DNA of 64,000 nt from Muribaculaceae bacterium (GCA_017964485.1 JAGCRW010000053.1:1-64000), one strand, 5' to 3'. Positions 17,593 to 29,687 are shown, counted from the first letter of the stretch. Numbers and translations are program-made. Notes: generated from the letters alone by a model not told the origin.

Positions 17593-19407
17593 ATGGCAAA
17601 TCTTACGATGAAGAATATAACAGATAGACTTAGCTCTGCAGTAAGAGTTCTCATGCGACCTGTGTTGCGTGAGTTCAACTTTTTCCTTGCGGTGTGGCTT
17701 ATAAATAGCAGTGCCACATTAGTCTATCTCGTGGGATGCTTTTACCAGCCACACTATAATGCTTGGGTGGCGGTAAGATGTTTGGCGCTTGGCACATTTA
17801 TAGCATATTTACTTGCCCTCATTCTGCACCTGCTGCGCCCACGATGGGCGCGCATCACTTATAAGGCATTGTGCTACACTGTCTTGCTGATCCTGGAGGT
17901 GGTTTATGTCTTTATTGCTCTCAACTTCAACATGACGCTTGGTCCTAGAGTACTGATACTCCTTGCTGAGACCAATGCGCAGGAGTCAGCGGAATTTATC
18001 AAGACCTATTTCTTGAGCGTCATGAGTCAGTGGGCTTACGTCGTCGACGTGGTAATATTTGCAGCAGTTACCGCGCTCGAGTGGCAAAGAATGCGGGTAA
18101 ACAAATTTGCCTGCTCCAAGAGACCTAAAATAATTATCGCAGCACTGATTTTGCCGCTAATGCTTTATGGCGCTTGTCTGTCGCACAATTATGTGAAACT
18201 TGCTCTTTGCAAACACTCCAAAGACCTCAACCATTGGGAACAGGGCTTCAGTGTTAATGCCTTCGACCATGTTACAGGCACTATCTATTCACTCTGTTAT
18301 ATCAATGTGGGCGAGGCAGATATAAATCAGGCTATTGAGGTGACACGAGCTGTTGCCACTACTCCAGTTTCAGTCTCAGAACCTGATTCTCTCAATGTGG
18401 TGCTGGTGCTTGGTGAGAGCTACATCAAGAGTCACTGCGCCCTCTATGGTTATGAACACAACACTACTCCTCATATGATTGCAGAGCGTGAAAAGGGGAA
18501 CCTTATCGTCTTCACCGACATGATCGCACCCTACAACAACACTTACCAAGTTCAAAAGAACTTCTTTTCGCTCAACGACATGTCAAAGGGCGAGATGTGG
18601 TATGAGAAGCCCATTTTCCCCGCTGTGTTCAAGCACGCCGGATTTAAGGTTTTTTTCTGGGACAACCAACGAAACTATGCCAATAAGGAACTTTTTACCA
18701 TTACCGTCAATGCCTTCATCTACAACGACATCATCAAAAGCCTAAGCTATAATGAGATATCAACTGGAAAAATGGATTATGACGGCAACCTGATAACAAA
18801 TTTCCAAAACGCATCAAAAGTGCCACCTGGAAAATACAACCTTTACATATTCCACCTCATGGGCCAGCATGTGCACCCGCAGGGAAGATACCCTGAGGGA
18901 AAAGGATTTGACGTGTTCAATGCCGATTCTGTGAAACGCAACGACTCTTATCTCGACAAAGACAAACGCACTTATATCGCCCAGTACGATAATGCAACCT
19001 ATTACAATGATGCAGTGATGAAACGCATTTTCGATATGTGGCGCTATAAGAACACGGTGGTGGTGTATTTCCCTGACCATGGCGATGAAGCTTACGACTA
19101 TCGAGACCATTGCGGACGCCACACGGTCACCGACCCCGACGCCAAGCTGCTGCATTGCCAAAACGATGTGCCATTCATAGTCTGGTGCAGTGATTACTAT
19201 ATTGCTCACCATCAAGAATTATACTACCAACTCAAAGTCGCCGCCACCCGACAGGGAATGATACAAGATGCCAACCAACTGCTCCTGCGACTTGCTGGAA
19301 TCAACACTCCCTACTACCAGCCGCAGCACGACATCTCCAGTCCATACTATAAGCCGCAGCCACGCATTGTCTATGACAAGTATGACTACGACAAAATAGT
19401 TAGATAG
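17593..19407 (+). CDS. Phosphoethanolamine transferase-like sulfatase-fold membrane enzyme (paralogue 2)
   Basis: A 604-residue paralogue of the protein at 13348-15192, aligning from the first membrane segment (FNFFLAVWLINS versus FNFFLVMWFINC) to the C-terminal IVYDKYDYDKIV. Catalytic features are kept: VLGESY, NTTPHM, the nucleophile Thr in PYNNTYQVQKNFF, and FPDHGDEAYD. Five transmembrane segments lead into the periplasmic domain. The start at 17593 (MANLTMKN) was preferred because the upstream part of the frame is the arcC terminator; 17608 is also possible. Likely transfers phosphoethanolamine to an envelope glycan; the acceptor is unknown. Confidence 0.87.
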   Translation: MANLTMKNITDRLSSAVRVLMRPVLREFNFFLAVWLINSSATLVYLVGCFYQPHYNAWVAVRCLALGTFIAYLLALILHLLRPRWARITYKALCYTVLLILEVVYVFIALNFNMTLGPRVLILLAETNAQESAEFIKTYFLSVMSQWAYVVDVVIFAAVTALEWQRMRVNKFACSKRPKIIIAALILPLMLYGACLSHNYVKLALCKHSKDLNHWEQGFSVNAFDHVTGTIYSLCYINVGEADINQAIEVTRAVATTPVSVSEPDSLNVVLVLGESYIKSHCALYGYEHNTTPHMIAEREKGNLIVFTDMIAPYNNTYQVQKNFFSLNDMSKGEMWYEKPIFPAVFKHAGFKVFFWDNQRNYANKELFTITVNAFIYNDIIKSLSYNEISTGKMDYDGNLITNFQNASKVPPGKYNLYIFHLMGQHVHPQGRYPEGKGFDVFNADSVKRNDSYLDKDKRTYIAQYDNATYYNDAVMKRIFDMWRYKNTVVVYFPDHGDEAYDYRDHCGRHTVTDPDAKLLHCQNDVPFIVWCSDYYIAHHQELYYQLKVAATRQGMIQDANQLLLRLAGINTPYYQPQHDISSPYYKPQPRIVYDKYDYDKIVR

Positions 19408-19432
19408 GGGAAATAATACTCTCTTCAGCCTC

Positions 19433-20212
19433 CTATTGGGCTTGGGCACTTTCTTGCTTGGTCATGAAGGCTTCCATCAGTTTTTGACTCTCTATCATAA
19501 TCTCTTCGGTGATACCTGGAGTCTCTTGACGGAATTTCTTAGAAATAGGCTGGTTTGAGAGTTCGGTAAGATGCTTGATGTCGTCAATAGTAAAGTACTT
19601 AGAATAAATCTTCGTCATAAATTCTGGAAGAGCCTCATAAAGCTGATCAAGCTTGGGTTGAGCATCTGAATCTTCCATATACTGAGCAAAAACAGGTTTC
19701 ATCTGTTCCATTTGCTTGCCATATTCTTCTGCCTCTAAATATTTCTTCATAGCATCTCGGAATTCGCTCGACACAGAGACCTTGGCATTTGGGCTGGCGG
19801 AGCCAGAAACAAATGCCTGACTCTCTTGCATAATCTCTTGATTCATTGTAGGCTGCAACTGAGTCACCTTCTTGAAGATTGAATCTTTATTCAACTCTGT
19901 GAGTTTTTTTATCTCTTCCACACTGAAATGCTTGGAATAGATGCCTGCAACCACTTGAGGCATTTTGGCCTTCATCTCATCAACCAACTCCTGGTTCTCA
20001 TACCCCACCTGGCTGAAATAGGCCGTAAGCATTGTTTCGAGTCTACCTTGATAATCCATAGCCTCGAGAAGCTCTTTCATCGATGCGTCAAATTCCTTAG
20101 CATTAGCAATAGAATCTTTACTCTTTGCCTCCGACTTAGAGGCACCATCTTGCGAGCAACCTGTAAAGGTGAGGGCGAAAACAACCATCACTAGCAAGAA
20201 TAAATTTTTCAT
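19433..20212 (-). CDS. DUF2059-domain lipoprotein with an internal duplication
   Basis: A 259-residue lipoprotein: leader MKNLFLLVMVVFALTFTGC ends in a lipobox Cys. Two similar halves follow, each of DUF2059 type: KAKMPQVVAGIYSKHFSVEEIKKLTEL in the first and YEALPEFMTKIYSKYFTIDDIKHLTEL in the second, each ending with a SQ-rich helix (IMQESQ, IMIESQ). The pattern is an internal duplication of one helical domain. Role unknown. The start was moved to the ATG ending at 20212 because only this gives a compact lipoprotein leader. Confidence 0.82.
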   Translation of the reverse strand: MKNLFLLVMVVFALTFTGCSQDGASKSEAKSKDSIANAKEFDASMKELLEAMDYQGRLETMLTAYFSQVGYENQELVDEMKAKMPQVVAGIYSKHFSVEEIKKLTELNKDSIFKKVTQLQPTMNQEIMQESQAFVSGSASPNAKVSVSSEFRDAMKKYLEAEEYGKQMEQMKPVFAQYMEDSDAQPKLDQLYEALPEFMTKIYSKYFTIDDIKHLTELSNQPISKKFRQETPGITEEIMIESQKLMEAFMTKQESAQAQ

Positions 20213-20265
20213 GTAAGTGCTCATCATCATAGTTTGTTTTATTCTGAGATTTTAATTTCTAAAGA

Positions 20266-20273
20266 CAAAAGTA
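20266..20273 (-). promoter_or_regulatory. Predicted -7 box for the DUF2059 lipoprotein gene
   Basis: TACTTTTG on the minus strand about 54 bp before the start; matches TAnnTTTG. Confidence 0.5.
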
Positions 20274-20380
20274 GAGATAATCTTTTATATGGGCAAAACA
20301 ATAAGGGATTTTTTGCAGCAACCACAAAAAACAAAAATCCGACAACCGTTGATTTTCAACCGATTATCGGACTTTACAGT

Positions 20381-20461
20381 GCCCAAGAAAGGACTCGAAC
20401 CTTCACGCCTCGCGGCACACGCACCTGAAACGTGCGCGTCTACCAATTCCGCCACTTGGGC
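20381..20461 (-). tRNA. tRNA-Leu (anticodon CAG)
   Basis: Read on the minus strand, a 7-bp acceptor stem GCCCAAG/CTTGGGC encloses a D-arm with GGCGGAATTGGTAGACGC, an anticodon stem CACGT/GCGTG with loop TTCAGGT (anticodon CAG), a long variable arm (class II, as for Leu) and the T-arm GGTTCGAGTCC. The 3' CCA is not encoded. Confidence 0.96.
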
Positions 20462-20470
20462 TTTTTGAAT

Positions 20471-20533
20471 AAAAATGCTTTCGCTCGGAAGACATTGCGT
20501 AAGCGTAGCCTTCTCTCGCTTAATCGCATTTTT
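20471..20533. repeat. Dispersed hairpin element, copy 2
   Basis: Same ends as the element at 15212-15274 but in the opposite orientation: AAAAATGCTTTCGCTC at the left, CTCGCTTAATCGCATTTT at the right, with a different middle. It lies between tRNA-Leu and the -7 box at 20541, so it would be in the tRNA precursor leader. Confidence 0.75.
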
Positions 20534-20540
20534 GCGGTTG

Positions 20541-20548
20541 CAAAGGTA
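20541..20548 (-). promoter_or_regulatory. Predicted -7 box for tRNA-Leu
   Basis: TACCTTTG on the minus strand, about 80 bp before the mature tRNA 5' end, with the hairpin element between. Confidence 0.55.
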
Positions 20549-20641
20549 GTTATTTTTTTTTAACTGACAATAGATTTTGTGATTTTTTTCTCAAATCATC
20601 ATCAAATTGCCTATTAATGAGCGTTATCAGTCCATAAAACG

Positions 20642-21739
20642 TCATTCCTTTTCTTCAAAGAGTTTATCGATTTGAACCTTCAGGTGAGATGGCAGCGGCG
20701 GAATGTTGTGGGCCTTCTCATATCGCAGCAGGTCCTCATATGACTTGTCTACATCATTTTCCTTGCGAGTCTGTTTGAACTCTTTCTTATCAATGTAAGC
20801 TGTCTCGGTGACATAGGATTCAAGAATGAGGATGTACTCATTCCCCGACCTACTTGATCTGCCTTTGGAAATCTGCTGCATCATCACTAAATCGCCTATC
20901 GATGAGTATCCATCTTCATCCATGCGATAAACCTCAAAGTAGCTGGTCTCTTTTTCTTCTTGTCTTTTAGCAAGTTCATCCTCCTTTTTCTCTTTCTTTT
21001 TTTCGTTTTTCTCTTTAGCTATGTCTAGATGTCTGTTGAAGAGCCAATGATTAAAAGTCGTGGTTCTCGTGCCTTCTTGTTTGTCCTCATCGATATAGCC
21101 CAGTATTGATACAGAGTCACTTATCACTTTGCGACCGTTGGAGTCGGTCGAGATGTTTAAACCAGCCCAATCGCCCTTGTTGCTAGTGACGAGAGCATAG
21201 GTCGAATTTTTTTGAATCTTGCATCGGTCCTCTATTTTGCCTCCAGCAATTGTGTTTATTAAGAATTTAAGCAGGCCTGTAAAAGCTTTTGAAATGCTCT
21301 TTGATTTGGTTTTTATCTTTTGATTAGCATACTCATAGGTGTTGTCAATGACACCAGCTCTGTAGTAGAGGGGACCTTCTTCGTCAATATAAGTGAGACG
21401 GTAGTAGGTTTGCACATAGAGCAGTTCTTTTGGCCTTACAGCCACATCGGGAAGGGAGTAACTTATCTCCTCCATTGTCACCACCCCGTTGGTCAAGTCG
21501 GCAACATTAACTGTAATGGGTTTGTAGGCGACATGCGAGAAGCAAATCACATTGTTGCCCTTGGTGTCCTGGAGCAAGCCATCGACACTGGTAGTGCCAA
21601 TGAGTGTACCTTGTTCGGTAGTTGCTGTAGCATAAGCCACAGGCACGCCATCGGTGTCTATCACGGTTATTGACTGGGCACATACCTCAATAGCAAATCC
21701 TATCACTATCATTAAAAACAATAATATAATTTTTCTCAT
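20642..21739 (-). CDS. Exported protein with N-terminal carboxypeptidase-regulatory-like domain
   Basis: A 365-residue protein with a signal peptide ending CAQ (residue 22). Residues about 23-95 form a small beta-sandwich of the CarboxypepD_reg-like type (ITVIDTDGVPVAYATATTEQGTLIGTTSVDG, then FSHVAYKPITVNV), the plug-proximal domain often seen in Bacteroidota surface proteins. The rest, including a Lys/Glu-rich helix (about residues 245-268), has no recognised family. No SusC-like barrel follows, so it is a stand-alone protein. Role unknown. Confidence 0.7.
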   Translation of the reverse strand: MRKIILLFLMIVIGFAIEVCAQSITVIDTDGVPVAYATATTEQGTLIGTTSVDGLLQDTKGNNVICFSHVAYKPITVNVADLTNGVVTMEEISYSLPDVAVRPKELLYVQTYYRLTYIDEEGPLYYRAGVIDNTYEYANQKIKTKSKSISKAFTGLLKFLINTIAGGKIEDRCKIQKNSTYALVTSNKGDWAGLNISTDSNGRKVISDSVSILGYIDEDKQEGTRTTTFNHWLFNRHLDIAKEKNEKKKEKKEDELAKRQEEKETSYFEVYRMDEDGYSSIGDLVMMQQISKGRSSRSGNEYILILESYVTETAYIDKKEFKQTRKENDVDKSYEDLLRYEKAHNIPPLPSHLKVQIDKLFEEKE

Positions 21740-21916
21740 AAACGATTAATTGTTAATGTGTTTTTTAAAACGATATTCCAATAATTCTTTTTTTTCATCT
21801 TGCAAAAATAAGTATTATCTTTGACTTGCAATAAATTTCAAATTGAAAAACAGTATTTTTTGCCTTAAACTTCATTTTTTTGCCCCCAATATTAGTGCCA
21901 TTGACCCGAAAAGCAG

Positions 21917-21924
21917 TATCTTTG
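21917..21924 (+). promoter_or_regulatory. Predicted -7 box for the suf operon
   Basis: TATCTTTG, 64 bp before the sufB ATG, with TTG at 21901. A second identical TATCTTTG at 21816-21823 may be another start site. Confidence 0.6.
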
Positions 21925-21987
21925 CAGATTATTTCTACTGTTGTGCGCAACGTGCGCATAGAGCGGAAATTTCTCACTATATTAAAC

Positions 21988-23454
21988 ATGAACGAAAACA
22001 ACAATATAAAAAAGAAACAAGACGAGGAGTCAATTATCAATCAAGCGGCTACTGAGGAATACCGCTATGGCTTTGTGAGCGACTTTGAGACCGATGTTAT
22101 ACCCAAGGGACTCAACGAGGACGTGGTGCGACGCATCAGCCAGCTCAAGAACGAGCCCGAATGGCTGCTGGAATTCCGACTCAAGGCGTTCCGCCACTGG
22201 CAGACGATGACGCTGCCCAAGTGGGGAAAGGTGAACATGCCCGACATCGATTTTCAGGCTATCAGCTACTATGCCGCACCTCAAACCAAGACTAGCGACA
22301 AGAAGGAGATAGACCCCGAGTTGAAGAAGACCTTCGACAAACTGGGCATCCCACTCGAGGAGCAGAAGCGCTTGAGCGGAATGGCGGTTGATGCAGTGGT
22401 CGACAGCGTGAGCGTTCACACTAGCTACCGTGAGCGACTAGCTGAACTGGGAGTGATCTTCTGCTCGATAAGCGAAGCGGTAAAAGACTATCCCGATCTT
22501 GTGAAGAAATATATGGGTTCTGTAGTTCCCTACACCGACAACTTCTTTGCTGCACTGAACTCGGCAGTGTTCAGCGACGGCTCGTTTGTATACATCCCTA
22601 AGGGCGTGCGTTGTCCCATGGAACTGTCGAGCTATTTCCGCATCAACGCGGCGCAGACGGGCCAGTTTGAGCGCACTCTCATCGTTGCCGACGACGACAG
22701 TTATGTGAGTTACCTTGAGGGCTGCACGGCACCTATGCGCGACGAGAATCAGCTGCATGCTGCCATCGTCGAGATTATCGTCGAGGAGCGTGCCGAAGTG
22801 AAATATAGCACCGTGCAGAATTGGTACCCAGGCGACAAGGACGGCAAGGGTGGCATCTACAACCTTGTGACCAAGCGTGGCATATGCCGTGGCGACCACT
22901 CCAAACTGTCGTGGACTCAGGTAGAGACAGGCAGCGCCATCACATGGAAATACCCCAGCACCATTCTTAAGGGCAACAACACCGTGGGAGAGTTTTACAG
23001 CGTGGCGCTCACTCGCAACTACCAAATGGCCGACACCGGCACCAAGATGATTCACCTGGGTAAGAACTCGCGCTCCACAATCGTAAGCAAGGGCATCAGT
23101 GCAGGGCATAGCGAGAACAGCTATCGTGGCATGGTGAAAGTGGCGCCTAATGCCACCAACTGCCGCAATTACACACAGTGCGACAGCTTGCTGCTGAGCG
23201 ACACAAGCGGCGCTCACACCTTCCCAGTCATCGAGGTGGGCAACGACTCGAGCATCGTCGAGCACGAGGCCACCACGAGCAAGATCAATGAGGACCAGAT
23301 TTTCTACTGCAACCAGCGAGGCATCAGCACCGAGGACGCAGTTGGACTCATCGTCAACGGCTACGCCCGCGATGTGATGAGGAAGCTCCCGATGGAGTTC
23401 GCCGTCGAGGCCCAGCGCCTCCTAAGCGTCTCCCTCGAAGGCAGCGTGGGATAA
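21988..23454 (+). CDS. sufB: Fe-S cluster assembly protein SufB
   Basis: A 488-residue scaffold subunit of the SufBCD complex. It contains the beta-helix core with [21 protein letters not shown] and the C-terminal [22 protein letters not shown] block typical of SufB, plus the [11 protein letters not shown] segment. The start was placed at [10 protein letters not shown] (ATG at 21988), the first ATG after the promoter; the 36 upstream codons in frame cover the -7 box. It is followed by sufC after 98 bp containing short AT-rich repeats. Confidence 0.96.
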   Translation: MNENNNIKKKQDEESIINQAATEEYRYGFVSDFETDVIPKGLNEDVVRRISQLKNEPEWLLEFRLKAFRHWQTMTLPKWGKVNMPDIDFQAISYYAAPQTKTSDKKEIDPELKKTFDKLGIPLEEQKRLSGMAVDAVVDSVSVHTSYRERLAELGVIFCSISEAVKDYPDLVKKYMGSVVPYTDNFFAALNSAVFSDGSFVYIPKGVRCPMELSSYFRINAAQTGQFERTLIVADDDSYVSYLEGCTAPMRDENQLHAAIVEIIVEERAEVKYSTVQNWYPGDKDGKGGIYNLVTKRGICRGDHSKLSWTQVETGSAITWKYPSTILKGNNTVGEFYSVALTRNYQMADTGTKMIHLGKNSRSTIVSKGISAGHSENSYRGMVKVAPNATNCRNYTQCDSLLLSDTSGAHTFPVIEVGNDSSIVEHEATTSKINEDQIFYCNQRGISTEDAVGLIVNGYARDVMRKLPMEFAVEAQRLLSVSLEGSVG

Positions 23455-23462
23455 AGTTAATG

Positions 23463-23541
23463 CACAATGCATAATTCATAATTCATAATGCTCAATTATA
23501 TTAATTAGATAATCTAGAATCTATAGAACTTCTAGAACCAA
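23463..23541. repeat. AT-rich repeat tract in the sufB-sufC gap
   Basis: ATTCATAATTCATAATG-type units (about 23470-23490) are followed by three 9-bp CTAGAA-containing units (23515-23541). A similar CTAGATAAT / CTAGAAACT pair lies at 58540-58558 after phoH. Confidence 0.6.
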
Positions 23542-23552
23542 CATAAAAAACA

Positions 23553-24314
23553 ATGCTAAAAATCAAAGATTTACATGCCTCGATTGAGGGCAAGGAGATA
23601 TTAAAGGGAGTGAATCTCACCGTTAAGCCGGGTGAGGTGCACGCTATCATGGGACCTAATGGCAGCGGAAAGAGCACACTCAGCGCGGTGCTTACTGGTA
23701 ATCCCGCCTACACCGTCACTGGCGGCGAGGTGGAATTCTACGGCAAAAACTTGCTCGAGTTCAGCCCCGAAGACCGCGCCCATGAGGGCATATTCCTGAG
23801 TTTCCAATACCCAGTGGAGATTCCCGGCGTGTTGATGAGCAACTTTATGCGCACCGCTATTAACGAGAAGCGCAAATATCAAGGTCTAGAGCCTATGAGC
23901 GCAACTGACTTCCTCAAACTCATGCGAGAGAAGCGCGCCATTGTTGATCTGGACAACAAACTCGCCTCTCGTGCCGTGAACGAGGGATTCTCGGGCGGTG
24001 AGAAGAAGCGCAACGAGATTTTCCAGATGGCAATGCTTGAGCCACGACTGTCAATCCTTGACGAGACCGACAGCGGCCTTGATATCGATGCCCTGCGCAC
24101 TGTTGCCAATGGTGTGAATCGCCTTAAGAGCAATGAGAACGCCACCATCGTCATCACCCACTACCAGCGTCTGCTTGACTACATCAAGCCCGACCAGGTG
24201 CATGTGCTCTATAAAGGTCGCATCGTCATGACTGGTGGACCAGAACTGGCTTTGGAACTTGAGGAGAAAGGTTACGACTGGATCAAGGAACAAGTTGACA
24301 ACAACCAACTATGA
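23553..24314 (+). CDS. sufC: Fe-S cluster assembly ATPase SufC
   Basis: A 253-residue ABC-type ATPase that drives the SufBCD scaffold. Walker [10 protein letters not shown] (34-42), an ABC signature region [10 protein letters not shown] (near 150) and Walker [13 protein letters not shown] with the SufC-specific pattern are present. The last codons overlap sufD by 4 bp (ATGA), so the two are translationally coupled. Confidence 0.97.
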   Translation: MLKIKDLHASIEGKEILKGVNLTVKPGEVHAIMGPNGSGKSTLSAVLTGNPAYTVTGGEVEFYGKNLLEFSPEDRAHEGIFLSFQYPVEIPGVLMSNFMRTAINEKRKYQGLEPMSATDFLKLMREKRAIVDLDNKLASRAVNEGFSGGEKKRNEIFQMAMLEPRLSILDETDSGLDIDALRTVANGVNRLKSNENATIVITHYQRLLDYIKPDQVHVLYKGRIVMTGGPELALELEEKGYDWIKEQVDNNQL

Positions 24315-25645
24315 ACAATTCGCTAAAGCAATATATCGACTTGCACGACGAGAATTTGGAGGCCATCAACGCCCACTCGGCACCGCAGCTCATTGGCTTA
24401 AGGGATGAGGCTCGCCAAGTGCTCGAGAATGCCGTGCTGCCTCGCAAGGGCAGCGACGACTATGAGGCTACCGACCTCAACGCGGCGCTGGCACCCGACT
24501 ATGGCGTGAACATCAACCACGTGGACCTGTCGCGCGAGTCGACCACTAAGTTCCGCTGTGAGGTGCCAAACTTGAGCACCTGTCTCTACTATGTGTTTAA
24601 CGACACCTTCCGCCGTAGCGCAACTGCTGGTCAGAGCGGCGACCCTGCTAGCGTGGAGTCGTTCCAAGCGACCAAGCACCCCGAAGTGCTGGCAAAACAC
24701 TATGGCACCGTGGCCCGTCTAGAAAACACCTGCACAGCCCTAAACACTATGTTGGCACAGGACGGCGTACTCATCTATGTGCCTAAAGGTGTGGCAACTA
24801 CCAAACCCATTCAGTTGATTAATGTGTTTGATGCCAACGCACGCCTTATGGCAGTGCGTCGTGTGCTCATTGTCCTTGAGGATGACGCTAAGGCTAAGGT
24901 GCTCGTGTGCGACCACACCAAGGGCGACCAGCAGTACCTAAGCCTTGAGACGGTGGAAATCGTCGTGGGTCGCAACGCGCAGCTCGACTACTACCACATG
25001 GAGGAGAGCGATGAGCACACCACCCGCCTATCGCAACTTTGGGTTCGCCAAGAGGAGGGCAGCAACGTGCTTATTGATGGCATCACCTTAACCAACGGTT
25101 ACACACGCAATGACTACCACATCGACGTTGATGGTCAGCACTGCGATACTCACTTGTTGGGTATGGCGATTGCCACGGGTGAGCAGCACGTTGACAACCA
25201 CACGCTTATCAACCACAACGCGCCTCGTTGCCAAAGCAATGAGATGTTTAAATACGTGCTCAACGACAACTCTGTGGGTGCCTTCGCCGGCAAGATTCTT
25301 GTCAAGCCCGACTGCCCCAAGATTGACGCTTATCAGGGCAACCGCAACATAGTGGCGGCTCCCACTGCGCGTATGTACACAAAGCCTCAGCTTGAAATAT
25401 ACACCGATGACGTGAAATGTTCGCATGGCGCAACCGTGGGTCAGCTCGATCAAGAGGCATTGTTCTATATGCAGACGCGCGGCATCTCGCTGCCTGTAGC
25501 GCAAAAACTGCTCATGCAAGCCTTTATGAGTGACGTTATTGATGGCGTGCGCCTCGACACCCTCCGCGACCGCCTGCGCCACCTAGTGGAAATGCGCCTA
25601 AGCGGCGATTCAATGATTTGTGAAAGCTGCGAATTGAAGAGGTGA
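24311..25645 (+). CDS. sufD: Fe-S cluster assembly protein SufD
   Basis: A 444-residue partner of SufB, sharing the beta-helix fold. The C-terminal region [43 protein letters not shown] gives the typical KCSHGAT motif with the conserved His. Length is normal. It overlaps sufC and is followed by sufS after 65 bp. Confidence 0.95.
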   Translation: MNNSLKQYIDLHDENLEAINAHSAPQLIGLRDEARQVLENAVLPRKGSDDYEATDLNAALAPDYGVNINHVDLSRESTTKFRCEVPNLSTCLYYVFNDTFRRSATAGQSGDPASVESFQATKHPEVLAKHYGTVARLENTCTALNTMLAQDGVLIYVPKGVATTKPIQLINVFDANARLMAVRRVLIVLEDDAKAKVLVCDHTKGDQQYLSLETVEIVVGRNAQLDYYHMEESDEHTTRLSQLWVRQEEGSNVLIDGITLTNGYTRNDYHIDVDGQHCDTHLLGMAIATGEQHVDNHTLINHNAPRCQSNEMFKYVLNDNSVGAFAGKILVKPDCPKIDAYQGNRNIVAAPTARMYTKPQLEIYTDDVKCSHGATVGQLDQEALFYMQTRGISLPVAQKLLMQAFMSDVIDGVRLDTLRDRLRHLVEMRLSGDSMICESCELKR

Positions 25646-25710
25646 TAAGATTTGCACAATATTGACCTTTTAGAAAACTAGCTAAACGGCAAAACTGATA
25701 ACTCTATACA

Positions 25711-26919
25711 ATGAACATTTACCAAATACGCGACCAGTTCCCAATTTTGGGGAGGAAAATCGAGGGCAAGCCGTTGGTGTATCTCGATAATGCCGCCACG
25801 TCGCAGTCTCCGCGCTGCGTGGTAGAAACCATCAACGACATGTACTACAACCACAAGTCGAACGTGCATCGTGGAGTGCACACCATATCGCAAGAGGCCA
25901 CCAATATTATGGAGGCTACACGCGAGAAAGTGCGCCAGTTCATCAACGCCAAATCGACGAGTGAGATAGTCTTCACCCGTGGTACCACCGAGGCCATCAA
26001 TCTTGTGGCGTCGTCCTATGGCGACAGCCTCTACACAGGCGACGAGATTATCCTCACCGTCATGGAGCACCACAGCAACATCGTGCCCTGGCAACTGCTC
26101 CAGCGCAACAAGCGCCTCAAGATTCATGTGGTGCCCATCGATAGCAAAGGCAACCTCGATATGAACGCCTACGAAGACCTATTCACCGAGAACATACGCT
26201 TCGTGGCAGTCGCTCATGTGTCGAATGTGCTGGGTACTATCAACCCCGTGAAGCAGATTGTGCAGATTGCACATAAATACGGCGTGCCAGTGCTCATCGA
26301 CGGTGCTCAGGCGGCTCCGCACATGAAAATCGACGTGCAGGACCTCGATGCCGATTTCTACTGCTTCTCAAGCCACAAGATGTATGGTCCCGCAGGTATT
26401 GGCGTTCTTTACGGAAAAGAGAAATACCTTTCACGCATGGTGCCATATCAGGGTGGCGGCGAGATGATTGGCAATGTGTCGTTCGAGAAGACGACGTTTG
26501 CCGACCTGCCGTTCAAGTTTGAAGCGGGAACGCCCGATTTTGTAGGCATTGCAGCCTTTGGTGCCGCTATTGACTATATCAACACAATAGGCCTCGACAA
26601 CATTGCTAGCCATGAACAGCTGTTGCTCGATGCTGCAACTAGCCAACTCATGGAGATTGAGGGAATGCGCATTTTTGGTACCAGCGACAACAAGGAGGGC
26701 GTGATTTCCTTCCTTGTGGGCGACATCAACAGTTATGACATGGGACTGTTGCTCGACAAACTCGGAATTGCCGTGCGCACTGGCCACCACTGTGCCCAGC
26801 CACTGATGAAACGCCTGGGCGTGACAGGCACCGTGCGCGCATCCTTCGCCCTTTACAACACCCTTGAAGAAGTCACCGCCTTTACTCAAGCCGTAGCCCG
26901 CGTAGCTAAGATGTTCTAA
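25711..26919 (+). CDS. sufS: Cysteine desulfurase SufS
   Basis: A 402-residue PLP enzyme that supplies sulfur from cysteine to the SufBCD complex. The PLP lysine is K223 in SSHKMYG, the conserved VMEHHSN block is near 118-123, and the persulfide cysteine is C361 in RTGHHCAQP, as in class II (SufS/CsdA) enzymes. No sufE or sufU lies in this window, so the sulfur-acceptor partner must be encoded elsewhere. Last gene of the suf cluster. Confidence 0.95.
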   Translation: MNIYQIRDQFPILGRKIEGKPLVYLDNAATSQSPRCVVETINDMYYNHKSNVHRGVHTISQEATNIMEATREKVRQFINAKSTSEIVFTRGTTEAINLVASSYGDSLYTGDEIILTVMEHHSNIVPWQLLQRNKRLKIHVVPIDSKGNLDMNAYEDLFTENIRFVAVAHVSNVLGTINPVKQIVQIAHKYGVPVLIDGAQAAPHMKIDVQDLDADFYCFSSHKMYGPAGIGVLYGKEKYLSRMVPYQGGGEMIGNVSFEKTTFADLPFKFEAGTPDFVGIAAFGAAIDYINTIGLDNIASHEQLLLDAATSQLMEIEGMRIFGTSDNKEGVISFLVGDINSYDMGLLLDKLGIAVRTGHHCAQPLMKRLGVTGTVRASFALYNTLEEVTAFTQAVARVAKMF

Positions 26920-26951
26920 TCAATGCATAATGATGAAGGAATAATTCCTTT

Positions 26952-26987
26952 CTCCGACGTATCCGACCTGTCTGACTCGTCCGATAA
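26952..26987. repeat. Four 9-bp units (TCCGACNNN) upstream of the HD-domain gene
   Basis: TCCGACGTA, TCCGACCTG, TCTGACTCG, TCCGATAAA follow in tandem just before the ATG at 27000. The 9-bp period is shared with the parC 5' coding repeats. Confidence 0.7.
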
Positions 26988-26999
26988 AAACAACACATT

Positions 27000-27614
27000 A
27001 TGACCCACGAAGAATACTCAATCGCTATCGCTAGCTTATCCGATGTGATTGAGAAGATTAAGCGTTCGGCGCATGAACTGCATGATAGCGTAAACCAGAC
27101 CTACGATAAGGTGCATCCCTACGGCTTCCACCTCGATATGGTGGTGGATGCTGTGTATAACTACGGCCACGAGGTGTGCGCCAGCGAGAGCGACATATTG
27201 CCATTATTCTTCGGCACCTATTACCACGACAGCATTGAGGACGCTAGGCTCACCTATAATGATGTCATGGAAATAGCTTTACAATTCATGAGTCAAGACC
27301 AGGCGTTCATGGCGGCAGAGATTGCTTATGCCCTCACCAACGACAAAGGCCGCACCCGCGCTGAGAGGGCCGGGGAGAAGTACTATCAGGGCATTCGCGA
27401 GACACCTTATGCTCCCTTTGTCAAACTCTCCGATAGATTGGCAAATATCACTTACTCTTTCACCCACACCAACGAGGCCAACGCCCACATGAAAACAGTC
27501 TATAGCAATGAACTCCCGCATTTCCTTGAAGCAATAAATCCCAAATCCGATGACTCACGCTTTAGCCTTCCACAAGCGATGATAGATAAAATAATACATT
27601 TCGTAAATGACTAA
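27000..27614 (+). CDS. HD-domain phosphohydrolase resembling (p)ppGpp hydrolases (MESH/SAH-like)
   Basis: A 204-residue single-domain protein. The metal-site pattern of the SpoT/MESH1 hydrolase fold is visible: His39 or His44, HDSIED (H76, D77, E80, D81) and KLSDRLANI with D145. Size fits a small alarmone hydrolase without synthetase or ACT/TGS domains. By family such enzymes remove the 3'-pyrophosphate of (p)ppGpp or, for MESH1, NADPH 2'-phosphate; which applies is not known. Transcribed after sufS but separated by 80 bp with a 9-bp repeat array; a strong terminator follows. Confidence 0.75.
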   Translation: MTHEEYSIAIASLSDVIEKIKRSAHELHDSVNQTYDKVHPYGFHLDMVVDAVYNYGHEVCASESDILPLFFGTYYHDSIEDARLTYNDVMEIALQFMSQDQAFMAAEIAYALTNDKGRTRAERAGEKYYQGIRETPYAPFVKLSDRLANITYSFTHTNEANAHMKTVYSNELPHFLEAINPKSDDSRFSLPQAMIDKIIHFVND

Positions 27615-27620
27615 ATAACA

Positions 27621-27651
27621 AAAAAGGTGCCATTTGATTGGCACCTTTTTT
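27621..27651. terminator. Bidirectional terminator between the HD gene and gyrB
   Basis: Perfect stem AAAAAGGTGCC / GGCACCTTTTT with an 9-base loop (27632-27640); the A-tract and T-tract make it work on both strands, suiting the convergent genes. Confidence 0.9.
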
Positions 27652-27686
27652 AGTTCATTTTACTCTTTAAATTCCTTTCAAAAGAA

Positions 27687-29687
<2,001 letters not shown>

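Noticed and set aside
22438..23265. 275-codon frame antisense to sufB
   Set aside because: Shadow of a highly conserved gene.
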